NCBI GenBank assembly: GCA_025642075.2
Contig: JAODUO010000066.1
Location: 367,501-431,500, forward strand
Direction: 5' to 3'
DNA from: Ridgeia piscesae
Lineage: Eukaryota; Annelida; Polychaeta; Sabellida; Siboglinidae
Length of the DNA: 64,000 bases
Shown here: piece by piece, positions 1-57,790 of the stretch
Position numbering within the stretch: position 1 is the stretch's first letter
How the letters are laid out: the number at the start of each line of letters is the position of its first letter
Program-made: the position numbers and the translations under genes
The notes under the pieces: generated by a model
What the model was told of the DNA's origin: nothing
What the model saw: the letters and a program-made list of their open reading frames with translations, nothing else
Database searches by the model: none

Positions 1-155
1 CCTATACAAATATCCACCACTAAGGTACCCATTCATACAGCTGAATGAACTGGAGAAATATAAAATTGAAAAAACTGCCCATTGGAAGCACAGGTTCTAA
101 CACGGGTTCTCTTGGGTGAGAGTCCGAAGTTCTATCCACTGCGCTATTATATGTG
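1..155 (-). mobile_element. tRNA-derived SINE, 5' part at left
   Basis: Read on the - strand, an A-box-like stretch (tagcgcagtggatag, complement of about 131-147) is followed by a degenerate B-box-like stretch (about 90-103) and then by a body reading ttgggca, gttttttca, ctccagttcattcagctg and tatgaatgggtacc. The same body occurs at 60453-60540 on the + strand, so this is a dispersed family, not a tRNA gene. The copy is cut by the window edge. Family name not recognised. Confidence 0.55.
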
Positions 156-473
156 TTCGTAACCTTGGTGTTGCTATAGATCACCATCTCGGTTTTAAGA
201 AGCAAGTTTCAAGCATCGTCACTGTATGCTCATTCAACTTCTGATGTATCAATAACATGAGTCGTTATTCCACAATGACAGCAAAGGAACGTGCTTATCT
301 ATGCCATTATTGCATTGCCGCTTGCTTACTGCAATTCATTTATGTACGACACTTCTGCTATAAACATAATTATCTCGACAGTAGAGAATGGACAATTCTG
401 CCGCCAGGCCGATATCGCGCCGTCCACGGAGTGATCACGCCACTTTTCTCTGGTTGCCTGTAACCACCCACCC

Positions 474-480
474 ACACACA

Positions 481-520
<40 letters not shown>

Positions 521-542
521 GCGCACACGCACACGCACACGC

Positions 543-597
<55 letters not shown>

Positions 598-606
598 ACA
601 CACACA
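474..606. repeat. (ACGC)n / (AC)n microsatellite
   Basis: A run of ACGC units (about 476-520) passes into CACACG units and a pure (AC)n tract to about 600. Long Cys-Val or Thr-His open frames over it are repeat artefacts. Nothing else is recognised in 156-940. Confidence 0.95.
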
Positions 607-939
607 TCTACAAGAGCATGGCTGTCTGCCAACAATAACTTGTGAAATGTTTTGCGAACTCATATCAAAGCTGAAGACAACAATTTTGCAGTCGCCGCGG
701 CGACCATGTGGACCACTTTAACAAAATACATTAACAAACATCTGATTGTCTCGCTACTTTCAAGGCACGCCTAAAACCAAATATTGTCGTCGGGTGTAGT
801 CGTTTTGTTTTACCGGCTCTACTATTATCCTTAACTGGATAACATCTAATAGCTCTTAGAAAAAAAAATTCACAGATGTTCAATAGTATCACGTTTTGAA
901 CATAACCACCCAATAACTCTTCCAAACAATTTACCATAA

Positions 940-1355
940 AGTATATTTTGCAAAATTAGATCGCACAGCAACCAGTTCCTTAAAATGGCGCCGATGTAAA
1001 CAACCACTAAAAGCGCGCGAAACCCAAATCCCCCAACACAACTCAAACAAAAGCGTATTTCAAATATTTTATACGACCAGAACAAACGCGAACTATATTG
1101 AAGCACATATAATCCCAAAATAATAATATACGCAAATTAGATTAAAGTAACTTGCAAAATTTGGCAAAATTAGTCCGCTCTGCTACCGGCTCATCAAAAT
1201 GGCGCCGATGTAAACAACCACTAAAGCGCGCGAAACCTAAACCCGCCAACACAACTCAAATAAACCGTATTTCTTCACAATTTAATGTGACCAGTACAAA
1301 CACAAAGTACATTAAATTAGTTATAAATATATGCAGTTTCGCAAATTAGACGACA
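940..1355. repeat. diverged tandem direct repeat, about 214-bp unit
   Basis: Two neighbouring copies share the block aatggcgccgatgtaaaca followed by accactaaa and gcgcgcgaaacc, then ccaacacaactcaaa; the anchors sit at about 983 and 1197. Both begin near a gcaaaattag motif and end in gcaaattag. Copies differ by substitutions and small indels, so the duplication is not recent. No coding potential is seen. Confidence 0.7.
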
Positions 1356-1659
1356 AGTAACGTTATCACGTTATTCAACAGCTTAGATCCATTCCTTTGA
1401 TATGGCTGCCAGTACCAATGAAATAAAATCAATCAATTTATCAACACATAAAAACAATAACCTTTACTACTAACATGCCCTTCGTCAGAAGCCTTACTCC
1501 CAGTGACGCCCTGGGGCCCAATTTGGATGAAGACCTACACTTTCCTTTTGCACTGCACTAGCGTCATGACACTCATACATGTAATATATAAAACAACAGA
1601 CAATAGTTCAGCAGTACTGCAGCCTATATAATTTGGACTCACAAATTATCGATTACTCA

Positions 1660-4600
1660 TTCTCTTTTCATCCAGCAGTGCACAACAATGTTCCAAGGAT
1701 TCCTGTTTGTGCTTTTGTTCATACTAGCCTCCAACAGATTCTTCTCACAATCCTTTGATGCTATTGAAACTAACTCGATAAATGGAATATTTGCCTTCTA
1801 ATTCCGCTCCTTCAATTCAGTCCATCTTACATGGCCTAGTCCAAAAAGTAATAAGACATTGACCATACTGGCCCTTTTCCTCTCGGGAGACATACAAACC
1901 AACTCCGGTCCAAAGCATCAACGTGTATACCCGTGTGGCTTTTGAGAGCTCGCTGTCTCGTGGTCACCCACTGAAGAAGCTGTATGCTATGATGAATGTA
2001 GCATATGGTACCATCGGTCATGTCTTGAAATGTGCACCAAAGAGTATACTAGTTACAACGCTCAAACGTACAGTGGCTGTGCTGTAGGTGCTAAACACTT
2101 AACATATAAAGCTTCACCTTCCGAAGCTTTGAAATCTCTCCAAGATTTTACGAACCAATTGCTAATGAAAACATCACTCTTGAATCACTCTCTCCAACTT
2201 TCAACCCACTCTTCACTAGCAGTCCCAAATCAACAGACCAACATATGTCAGAGAATCCAACAAGAAGATCCAATAATTCATCACGCTCCTCCAACAAAGC
2301 TAAATTCATCAGCTCCAGAACAAGCTCATCTGCATTTGACCTCCCACAAAAGAAAAACCTACGTGTTATGGCCATAAATTGTAGTGTGATAAACAAAAAA
2401 GCCGACCTTGAAGCATGTATAAACTATATAAAACCAGACGTCATCTTTGGTTCTGAATCCTGGCTCAACAATAACATAACATCCAGTGAAATATTCCCAG
2501 AAAACTACACCGCATACCGAAAACACCGCAACACAGCAGGAGGAGATGTTTTCTTGCTTTTGCGGAAGGATATCGTATCCTCCAACCAACCAGACTTAGA
2601 TAGCGACTGAAATTCTATGGGCAAAAATACAACTTCCAAAATAAAACATGCTAATAGGTTCCTTCTACAAGCCACACCGATGTAACAAAACCATACAAGA
2701 ACTTAATAAATCCCTAACAACGATATCAAGAAATTCAAAACCAAAACGACTAATCCTCTGCGGAGACTTCAACTGCCCCGACATATCATGGGAAATAGGA
2801 AACGTAAACACCTGTAGTCCAGACCGATCCACTCAGCAATCCCTCATTGAGGTAACCGAAAATGCCCAACTGACGCAAATCCAAAATAGTTCCACTAGAG
2901 AAAGCAAGTTGTTAAACCTAGTCTTCACTACAAATCCTACAAAAGTAACATACTCTGTATTTGTACGAGGGATATCCGACCACGACATTATTGTCACAGA
3001 TTTCGACGTAAATATCCAATACATAAATAAACAATGCAGACAGATGTACCAGTTTGCTCGCGCTGACTGTGAAAGCCTTAATGATGACGTTAACACCTTG
3101 TCAAATAAAATCAAAACCCAATACAACACATGTGCACGCACCGAATCACTGTGCTCAACCTTCAAGAATACGCTAACAGAATCTTTTAACAAACATATCC
3201 CATCAAAACTGAGCTCCTGCCGATGCAACCTCCCATGGTTAAATGGGAAGCTACATCGACTACTAAAGCGAAAGAGAAGACTCTATAAGAAAGCTAAGGA
3301 AACAAACAACTGGACAAACTACAAATTCATCCATGTAGGAGAAGTATGCATAAAGTCGAATGGGAATACATCAATAATACCATAACCTGAAGATTCCAGA
3401 CAAACAACTTAAAACCCTTATGGAAATACATTAATAAAAGGAAACAAGACAACATTGGAGTAGCCCTCCTGAAAAAGAATGGTTCACTGGTGTGTGGCAG
3501 CAAGGAGAAGGCTGAGATGGTGGATCTGCTCCCGCACACATTGACCCTCCACAACAACCAATTATAAGTGATATTAACATTAACACAGCCGGAGTATGCA
3601 AGTTACTCAAAGCCATCAATCCCCACAAAGCATGTGGGCATGACCAAATCCCCAATGTAATTTTGAAGAATTGTGCTGACACCCTAGCCTCAGCACTCAG
3701 GGACATCTTCCAATGGTCATTGGACACAGCCGTCTTACCCGTAGACTGGCGCTCTGCAATCGTGTCGGCCATCTCCCTTAAATCTGTTCCATGTAAAATC
3801 CTTTAAAACATCATCTACCGCCACCTTATGACTTATCTTAAAGAACACAACATCCTAACAGACCTTAATCACGGCTTCAGAGCAGGCTTCTCTTGTGAAA
3901 CACAACTTCTAAAAACCATGCATGATCTTTTCTCTTCCTTCGACACCGGAATCCAGACAGACATGGCAGTGTTAGTTTTTAGCAAGGCATTTGAAACCGT
4001 TCCCCATTCAAAACTACTAAAAAATTATCCCATTATGGAATTGGAGGCACAATACTTGAATGGCTAAACAAATTCCTGACTGGAAGAACAATGAAAGTCG
4101 TACTCGACGGTAAAATGTCGAGAGAAATACCCGTTGATTTTTGCGTCCCACAAGGCACAGTCGTATGCCCTTTGCTCTTCCTGTGTCACATAACTGACTT
4201 ACCAACATCTGTCAAATCTCAAGTCCGCCTGTTTGCAGACGATTGCCTATTATACAGGAAAATACAGACATTCAGTGACCATATTTTGCTCCAGAATGAC
4301 TTAACGCAACTTGGGAAGTGGGCAGATACCTGGGGGATGAATTTTAATATAAACAAATGTCACATCCTAAGCATAAAAAACAAAACATAATTCTTCTATA
4401 GCCTAAATAATGAAACTCTGCAATATGTAACCACCAACCCCTACCTTAGCATCACCATATCTATTGACTTAAAGTGGCACCGACACATTTCTACAATAAC
4501 AAAAAAAGCAAATAACACACTTGGCTTCCTAAGACGAAATATATGCAGATGTCCAATTAACAGCAAACGGACGGCATGCATTGCCATCGAGCGCGATGTG

Positions 4601-5266
4601 TTAGAATATGGAGCCATAGTGTGGGACCCATACGATTGGGGGGGGGGACATAGACAAATAAAAAAAAAATCCAACACTGCAGCTCGCTTCATCACTGGAG
4701 ACTACCGCTCTAGACACCCAGGATATGTCACAACCGCGCTCACCAACTTTAACCTCGACACATTAGACAATAAACGACGCGACCAAAGACAAACATTTAT
4801 GTACCGAACTGTTAGAGGATCTATCCCAGCCCTCCCCACTGAAACATTCTTCCGGCCCCAAAAAACAAACAAAAGACACATTCAGCCTCAGCACTTCCCA
4901 GACCATGTATACTCAAATGTTGTCCAACAACTAACAACCAACAACACCAGATGTTACAAAGTACCTACAGCCCACACTGAACAATTTAAGAATAATTGTT
5001 TTGTAAAAACCATAGTTGACTGGAACCAACTTAACGAGTCGTAGGTCCAGGCTGAAACTATAACTGATTTCAGCCGTCTGATCTGCGGCTCAAACACTCA
5101 ATAACATGCGCACACCCCCCCCCCCCCGACGTATGTAATAGCCAACATTGGCTCCTTACGACGTATCCCGTTCAGATTGTTCTACACGCTTTTCTCGTGG
5201 GATAGTTTAGTTTCCGCATTAATTAGTTTTATTTATATTAACCTATATTTAACCTATTTTATATTT

Positions 5267-5297
<31 letters not shown>

Positions 5298-5300
5298 CTA
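1660..5300 (+). mobile_element. decayed LINE (CR1/Jockey group) with PHD-like finger, endonuclease and reverse transcriptase
   Basis: The order of pieces is that of a non-LTR retrotransposon. About 1875-2060 encodes a Cys/His finger of PHD type (YPCG, then CYDECSIWYHRSC) with one in-frame stop. About 2360-3050 encodes an APE-type endonuclease (GSESWL; GDFNCPDISW; SDHDIIV). About 3590-4390 encodes the reverse transcriptase (NPHKACGHDQIPN; VFSKAFETVPHSKL; VPQGTVVCPLLF; active site FADDCLLYR). About 4500-5044 is the usual C-terminal region (LEYGAIVWDPY; ARFITGDY). Stops at about 2608, 3383 and 3804, frameshifts near 4065 and 4390, and an apparent deletion near 3785 make it a dead copy. The 3' region ends in a C-run (5115-5128) and a TTTA-type tail (about 5260-5298). 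The 5' boundary is uncertain. It lies upstream of the first visible exon of gene 1, probably in one of its introns. Clade assignment is inference. Confidence 0.85.
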
Positions 5301-5705
5301 TACGTACATACATGCATACATGCATGCATAAATACACATACATGCATACATACATACATATATACATACATACAGACGGTTATTTTTACATCTTTTTGTA
5401 GCTTATGTTATTGTTTAGTACAGTGTATTGCCTTGCTCTGTTATACTAATATTAATTTATATCTTAGAACCGTTCCAATGGATGTTAGTATTATTTAAAT
5501 TAATACATGACTATAATAGTTTGTGGTCATTATTCTAGATACATATGTTATAATCCTTGTATGTTCAATACTGTTTTTAATTCATAAAATGCTAGTTTAT
5601 TTGGCTGTTGTTGTTGCGTGTTTATGGATTATTCTTGCTCTAAACCGCAACAAATAATTCACCTGATGCTAAATGAAATAAAATATTGCTGTCTTGTTTC
5701 TGCAG

Positions 5706-50121
<44,416 letters not shown>

Positions 50122-50356
50122 CTACTCAATGGAACATAAGTGCCACGTTATTCGCTTTTTTAAATTATGCACATAATATTACTAGCAAAACAAATCAAAA
50201 TGAGTTTGTGCAAATAGAAAGTGTGTTTTTAATTGACATGCATATATTTGTGATGTTCCAAATAGTAACTGTTCTCTGAAATACAATACGTGACTTAGTG
50301 CCTGATCAACGTTTTTATTTTCAAGGGACACGCATATCTTTGGACACATATTCTCA

Positions 50357-50362
50357 AATAAA
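50357..50362 (+). terminator. candidate polyadenylation signal of gene 1
   Basis: First AATAAA after both possible stop codons, followed by T-rich sequence (gtattttcctc). It would give a 3' UTR of about 250-400 nt. Confidence 0.35.
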
Positions 50363-50739
50363 TGTATTTTCCTCAATAATCAGACACCCTCACATTGTGG
50401 CAAGACTCGTTGGGTGGATGTTGTTAAGAATTAAAATAGTATTGGGTATAAATGTAGTATTTAAATGCACATGGTGTATTATTCGTTTATTGCCAGAGAA
50501 ATCGCGTTTCTACAATATTAGTAGTAGTGCTTAGTGCTTACTCTATTAATGGTATACACTAAGGCCCGGAAACGTATACAGCATTAAAACAATAATGATG
50601 TTCCACACATAATAACTCCAGTCGGTTATCTACCTAACTTAGACCCTTTAATTCGTAGGACAAACAGTATGTTTGCAACATCGTGTGGAATCTCGCGTTA
50701 TAATCAGCGAATATAAATGTACATAGCGGCTCACTGACA

Positions 50740-51775
50740 TTATACATAAACAGGGGGATAAGGTACGTCTTCGTCTACATATAATTTACGTAATCTGCAT
50801 AAATGTAGAAGAACCAACTAATGCAAATTGCGTGAGGTGATAAAGAAATGTGCGGCTTCTATACAAAATGGCGGTCAGGAAATTTAATAAGATTTAGACG
50901 AACTGCTCATCACTGTATCAGTTTTATCATAAAATGCGCAATTCTTCTGGGTAAAATGGTTTTGCCGGCTCTATACACATAAATCATTTGGAAGGTGGTG
51001 TGATTACAAATATGAAATATTATATACGTGTGTGAGTTTAAATATAATCAGATGTATAAACAGTTGTTTGTGAAGGGTGCTAAGGTGTATCAACATATAT
51101 TATTTGTTATTAATATATTGCATTGTACTGGAAAAGGGACCATCTGGCAGAGGATAGCGTCTTCGTCCAACCACGGGACACAATAGCTAATTGTGATTTT
51201 ATAACATCGTAATGATACATGTAAATGTTTCAGCATTGCAGTTAACCGCAGAACATGGCGTGACAATAACATCATACGTGGAATATATTGGTTATTACGT
51301 GGAATGATTCCTTTATCATGCCAAACATATGATAACAATAATTATCATGCCAAACTGTGTTTTTATGATAACAACAATTATTATGCTTAGTCGTTTCGTT
51401 GCAAATTGGTTTAGCCTACCGATTCAGTTACTGATTGCACAGAGTGGGATAAGGTCATATTACAGTACATTTTAATGTCATTTGAAGTATAAGCTTATCT
51501 AATGTGTTACTGATATTTGATATAAACAGAGGGATAAGGTGTTACATCGTATGGTGGTGGTGTGATTACAGATATGAAATATTATATACGAGTGTGGGCT
51601 TAAATATACTGAGACGAAGAAATGTGTGTTTGTGAAGGGAGCTAAGGTACAACAATGTATATGTGTCGGTACGTAACATTGCATAGATAAATATATACGG
51701 AACAGCTTGTGTTTGTGTGCTACATTTATCAGCATTTTAATTAACCACATGACAATGCGTGACATTGACCTAACC
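50740..51775. repeat. diverged direct repeats in intergenic DNA
   Basis: tgtgattacaaatatgaaat attatatacg (50999) recurs as tgtgattacagatatgaaat attatatacg (51561), with tttgtgaagggtgctaaggt against tttgtgaagggagctaaggt, and a later pair around ttaaccgcagaacatggcgt (51242) and ttaaccacatgacaatgcgt (51740). Each copy is about 500 bp. No coding potential. 50363-50740 and 51780-52280 hold nothing I recognise. Confidence 0.65.
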
Positions 51776-52280
51776 TCTAGAATGTAAACGTTTCTGTGTT
51801 TGGAATTAGGCCGTTGATGTATCAATGCATTTTTTTACGATAATATGCTTAGTAACTGGTTGAAAATGGATCTCAATTTCACTTTCGGTGTAATAAATTA
51901 CCTCCGTTGTCCATGGCGGATTACAAATATGCTGAAGTGTAAACAATTCGTCATATATTTGTGATAACATCTATTCACAAATGATGTAACTGTTTCGACG
52001 AAATCTGTTACAAAAAAAGTACAACAGTTCGTTATTGTCAATTATCCATTATTGTCAGTTGTCGTAGTAAACGAAAGGTGTATTAGTGTATTAATATAAA
52101 TGTATCAGTGTGTAAAAAGGACAAAAAAAGTAAAAAATGGTGATGGGAATGTCGTGTTTTTATTTATAATATTAATGCTACCTATGTCGTCTTGAATGCT
52201 TCATTGACATCATGTTCTCATAAGTTTGCATGATTATTTACAAGGACCGACGTACCTGGCCCTCCTGTTTGCGCGTGCAC

Positions 52281-52720
<440 letters not shown>

Positions 52721-52959
52721 TTTTCTTTTATTAATGTGATCATCTAGACAACAATTCCCTTTAATGCCATTGACCAATACACATCCGTATTAACTTTCCG
52801 ACATTGTCGGTACACCATTCACCTCATATTTGTTATTCTAGGTAACAGGGCAAAAAACACCTTAGTGTTGAAATCAACGAATACCTCCAAAATGAGCCAA
52901 TAATACAACTCGTCCAACAGTGTCACAACCCGAAGTAATTAAAACTTATGACATATGAC

Positions 52960-53260
52960 ACTCGTATAATAAACGCGTAGTTGTGTCACCTTTACCAATC
53001 CCCTAACACAGCGACCAGCGCCTGCAAGCAATTGCCCTTTACCGCACACACGACTAGCACACAAGGTAACATCCGACGATAACACCTAGTCACATGTTCA
53101 AAATCGAGACACAATGAGCTCTCGTATAACAAAGGCATATTTGTGTTACCTTTACCAATCCCCTAACACAGCAACCATCGCCTGCAAGCGAATGCTCCTT
53201 TACTGCAACACACGGCTAGCACACATAGTAGTAACATTTGGCGACACACGTAGTGAATTA
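52960..53260. repeat. two tandem copies of about 170 bp
   Basis: Each copy holds acctttaccaatcccctaac then acagc, gcctgcaagc, and ctagcacaca; the anchors are at 52989 and 53150. About 85-90% similar by eye. Function unknown. 53260-53745 shows nothing recognisable. Confidence 0.8.
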
Positions 53261-53749
53261 TACGTTGCCTTAAACGTTGGCACAATATAAATAAGCATCA
53301 TATTGGCAAAAGGATTCAGATGCTGAATATCAACATCATTGAAGATATGTCTCTGAGAACATATATTTGTTGTGTGCTGCGCGTGAAGTTCGAACACTTG
53401 CATTTTACTATTAATTGTTTAATTTACAAACGAACTAAATACATTTCATCAGTTTATCTTCTAAAAACGTATCGGCAGGAATGTTTAAACAAATATTACT
53501 AATAGTTACTTTTTATACTGTTATATGTTTTATCTACATAGATACACATATACAAATTAAAATAGCGTTCTTCTGTATCATGTTATAAAAAAAATCCCAA
53601 AAATTCTAAATGTGCATTCCATAGCGTAATCACTTTAATAGAGCAATTCATTATTATAATTAATGGTTATATATGACGCAATACAAAATGAAAACTAACA
53701 AACAGGCCAAATACCAACAATTAACTCAATGAACTTTCCTTTCTTTGTG

Positions 53750-54515
53750 TTAGCAGTTCTTACATTTTCGGGAGGTCCTGATCCGTGACGATCTCCTTTA
53801 CGGTACAAATGTTGGTCTTGATTAGGACACGACCCGCGTAGGTCCAACAGTCTTCAATATGTTTCTGGCGTTTCAGCTGTCGCGTGCGATACCCCAGCAT
53901 AGCTCGCTGACATGGATCTGGTTGTCCTTGCATTGCCGATTGTAGTCTTTCAGGCGGGGGCGCGCCCGAAACACTTCGTCACGCATCGCTTCGCTGCGGA
54001 AGCGAACAATCATTGCCCGATTGTGTGGACGGCCCTGCTCGTCCTGCTTCGGACCTAGTCGGTGGCACCGCTCTAGGTGATCGGCAACAACAGCTTCTGC
54101 TGGATTGTACCGATCACCACGGCATCGGTGTTTTCACCGTCCTCTTCCGGGATGCCTTGGAAGCGGAGGTTCGTACGTCTGGAATATTGTTCCCGTCTAT
54201 CAGCCTCCGCCTCCAAAGTCGCCACCTTCTTTACCAGACCGTTAATCTGTTCATCTCTGGCAGCCAGACCGGTCTTTAGTGACTGAACCTATTTGTCTAG
54301 GTATGCAACCTGCAGATGCATAGCTGCACATACCGTTTTGATTAGTATCGGGGCAATTACCTCGATTATTTCAAGAACGGTCTTTTCTTGCTCCTTTTTT
54401 GCCGCTTTTCGGCGTTTCACTGAGGGCACTGCGCTGCAGTTTAAACTTCTCAGGTTCAGTCGTGAAGTACGACTCGACCACACTGTTGATATCTTCGGTT
54501 GACATTGTGATCAGT
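53750..54515 (-). pseudogene. decayed L1/Tx1-type LINE ORF1 protein
   Basis: On the - strand the frame from about 54507 starts MSTEDINSVVESYFTTEPEK, shifts frame, continues KRRKAAKKEQEKTVLEIIEV, meets a stop near 54290 and goes on LAARDEQINGLVKKVATLEA, then RREQYSRRTNLRFQGIPEED. The coiled coil followed by 'R-R-x-N-L-R-F-x-G-I-P-E' is the hallmark of L1-type ORF1p. Further on, IVRFRSEAMRDEVFRARPRL matches the RNA-binding C-terminal block. No reverse transcriptase follows (53260-53745 is empty). The region is visibly more GC-rich than its surroundings, which suggests later arrival than the other LINE pieces. Confidence 0.75.
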
Positions 54516-54799
54516 GAAGCGGAACGTCTGGTCAACGGTCAGTCAGCGTGGCGGTTCTACGGGTGTGGCGCAGCGTGGCGTGGCGTGGGCCATAAAGCAA
54601 GTGAATCTGGCTACACTCTACAGTTAATCAAAAAATGTAGCTTCAGCTCACCACTCAGGAAATGTTCGCATCCTTCGTTTTATTCATGGAGTCACTAACC
54701 AGTGCTGTGCTTAGACATTCTCAATGTTCCTTGCAAGTTGTCACCCGCGAATAATCAAGACAACGGAGAGGCACGCAGCACCTTGAATGCATCCGAGGC

Positions 54800-55000
54800 T
54801 TGATGACTACGTGGACATGGTGTGTTTGAGTGTGTATGTGAATGTTTGTGTGTGAGGTTGTGCACGTGTGTTTGTACTACGTGTGTCTATGTGAGTTATA
54901 TAAAATCATTATATATGTTTGTTCTACGTTTGCCGGTGCGAGGTTGTATATGTGAGTTTGCACAACGTGTGCCAGTGTTTAGACATACTTTGTATTAGCT
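54800..55000 (+). repeat. degenerate GT-rich low-complexity region
   Basis: gtgtgtttgagtgtgtatgt and similar imperfect GT-rich sequence. 55000-57000 was read on both strands; no gene, tRNA or TE domain could be supported there. Confidence 0.6.
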
Positions 55001-57039
55001 TCTTTTAACTACGGACACATCTGGAGATTAAATATATCTGCTGGAATAATACCGGCGAAAATAAATAAACACTCTTCGCCAAATTGTCGAAATGTTATTT
55101 TAGTTGTTATTAGTGACGTTATCAGCAGTACATGACTGCATTATTTCCTGCCCGCCTCCGTTGAAAATGTCTAAACAGTTGGACATCAAACTGACCCAAA
55201 TAACCGGTCAGCGTGACCCAACAGGTAGCTAATCCCTTCAGTTATCCAAGTTCAGAGACAATAGCACGGCATAATTCAATCAAGTATTGTGTTGCTTTGA
55301 CAATGAAGACGTGTTTGGCCTATTGCTGACACCAGTTATAAGTTTGATACGAGTACAGCGCCGTACATGACAGGTTCCCTATTATCGCTCAGTACAGGTG
55401 AAGACACACGGCGTTAATCGATGTGCCATCTGTATCTGGTAGATATTCAGCCCAATGCCAACATAGGTTTGATCTAATTCATGTATATTTGACAAGACTC
55501 GTCAGCAGAACATACTACAGATAGAAAGATGCATGTCAAAACATATTTTAGTAATTAAAATCTGCGTCAACCAAGGTAGGATTACGGTCGATCTATATTA
55601 CTATAGGCTAAATAAAAATATATTTAAAAAAATTGGTAATGATTATGTTAGTGCAGTGCTTTAATCACTGCAGATCAACAAGAGTAGAGTAGATTTTTCT
55701 GAATTATTTGAACTTGTTATAAAAGGTTCTCTTTCAACTTTTGCTACTTTGTTAATTTTATTTTATTACATTAATAGTAGGTGTTATTTGGCCCTTAATT
55801 TGGCCAAATTTTCAGTACTTGTTCAGCTTTCTTTTCATAGTTATAAACAATGTTTCTATTAAATTATATTGGGTGTTTGTTCGCTTTATATATTGTATTC
55901 ATGGGTTGTTATGTTATGCGCGACAAATTTGTATACGAATTATCTGATACAGATTGATACAGATTCTTACAGAATTTGAGGTTAAAAATACAGATTGCCA
56001 TCCCATAAAAGTGGCAGATCTGGCTTGTTAATGTAACTTGATCTAACTTAAGCAGGGCTCGGCGCGGCCTACCGACACGACGGTACCGGGCATATGTGGT
56101 GTTACGTTGCCGGCAGTGTAGAACTTTAATTTAAGTCTTTATGCATTAGTGAATCTGTTAATTTCTTATTGCGTGAGAACCACAACAGAATCTCCTGATA
56201 AATGGACACTTTGTTAATATTCAATGATGTCTTAATGTTGATACCGTCGTCGTGATTGTTCAACCATAAATAACTTCGTCACGCGTGAGCTGCGTCTCCC
56301 GGGTAAAATTACGAAGCAATCATGCGCCAAGCGCATGTACGAGGTATCCCAAGCGCCCTGTTCAGCCATGCGAACAATGTACGTTACAAAGCGGACCATG
56401 GTTACACATACACTGTATGTGCCACCACGTTGGGCGTGTTTTAAATAATTGCCTGCCTAGCTCTGTTTTGTAAACATGTTGACACTTACCTATTCTCATT
56501 GGCACGCTATTGGGGACAATAGTTAGGAGAAACATTTTATAAAGTTTCGGTTCAACACACAACTGTACACTCACATATCAGAACAACAGCTGGACATTTA
56601 TTTGATTCCAACCTTAAAATATAGCATTATAATGTCATAAGAGCATTTGTATAATGACAACATCGAATGTAACTAATCAACATATGTGCGATGGCACTGG
56701 GAACGTTAAGAGCGTGTAACTGGTGTATTCGTCCTACAGACACAACGTGAGCATTAGAGCGCATACTGCACGTGCGAATGCGCAATTTGTGTGCAGCAAA
56801 ACACTGACCGTCTCGAATATAATTCAGTGTCCATTGTTTACCAACACGTACTCCAAGCAGGTCGTACAAAACATGAAGATGAGTTAACTCGCTATAATCG
56901 AGAGGAAATGCAAGCCGTCGATATCACTGTGCTTCTGAAGTTGCTCTTACTCCTTTCTGCACACCATTTGAAAGCAACTAATTAAGCACTTACTTGAAAG
57001 TCGAAATCCTTCCTTGCCGCCCACTCTTCCCACACAAAC

Positions 57040-57300
57040 ACAAGACAGACAGCACACGGGAGACCTTATGGATCTCCCGACATACACTAAGACAGCACAG
57101 TGGTCAGTTCTTACCTCACGGTCAGAAGTGTGTAAAACGCGCCGGCCCTGGCCACATGTACTAGGACGGCACACTTGAGAAGGTCTTACCTACACAGTCA
57201 AGCCCCTTGCGGGACGCTGGCCCTCCTCACAGAAACTAATCGGACGCCACACACGAAGACATACCTGTAAATTTGTGCAGAAGAGGCATCACGGCCGGCT
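57040..57300. repeat. three diverged tandem units of about 75 bp
   Basis: actaagacagcacagtggtc (57086), actaggacggcacacttgag (57160) and actaatcggacgccacacac (57235) are each followed after about 22 nt by a tTACCt-like core (57111, 57186, about 57263). A partial fourth unit may start at 57041. On the - strand the cores read aggtaag / aggtaag / aggtatg, like 5' splice sites. Confidence 0.55.
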
Positions 57301-57619
57301 GTCACTGTACGAAGTGGTTGTACTCGTAAAACCTAGGCTTCACTCATTGTCAAGTGACTGTCCCGCGGCGCCAGTCTTCACATCATCGGGTCTGGTTGGT
57401 CTGTAATGCTGCCAAAAATCGTTGGCTATGGACATGTGTCTCTGCATCTTCACCTGAAGACATCTGAGAAAAAACAACAATAAAAAGAGCGTTGCAATAT
57501 GTACGGTGACTAACGACGTTGCAACCAGTAGGCACAATTCTTACACATGCCCATATTCCGTCAACCCATTGGCGCCAAATATGTAAATCCCACAGCGATG
57601 CGGTCGAGATTACTCTAAA

Positions 57620-57790
57620 GAAACTGGCATCTCTTGCCAGCGTTCGGCTGCGCGGCGTATTAATGGCGCCAAACCGGAAGAGACACACCTATTGTGACGT
57701 CACGACAATACGGCAGACGCCCCATTTTGGTTTCTGGCGACGTCAGATTTCAAGATGGGGACGTCGTTGATCTAGGCAAACTGGGGGGAC
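57620..57790. promoter_or_regulatory. possible CpG-rich promoter with CRE and ETS sites
   Basis: CpG-dense DNA in an AT-rich setting carries the palindrome tgacgtca (57693-57700), a CRE consensus, and ccggaag (57673-57679), an ETS consensus, with cgacgtcag repeated downstream. No gene that starts here could be recognised on either strand, so the call rests on motifs only. Confidence 0.3.

Noticed and set aside
2648..3385. Host endonuclease gene
   Set aside because: The GDFNCPD and SDHD motifs belong to the APE domain of a LINE that continues into a reverse transcriptase downstream.
57383..57688. Possible protein gene on the - strand (101 residues)
   Set aside because: No recognisable domain or splice structure; an overlapping + strand frame of similar length exists, as expected by chance in CpG-rich DNA.
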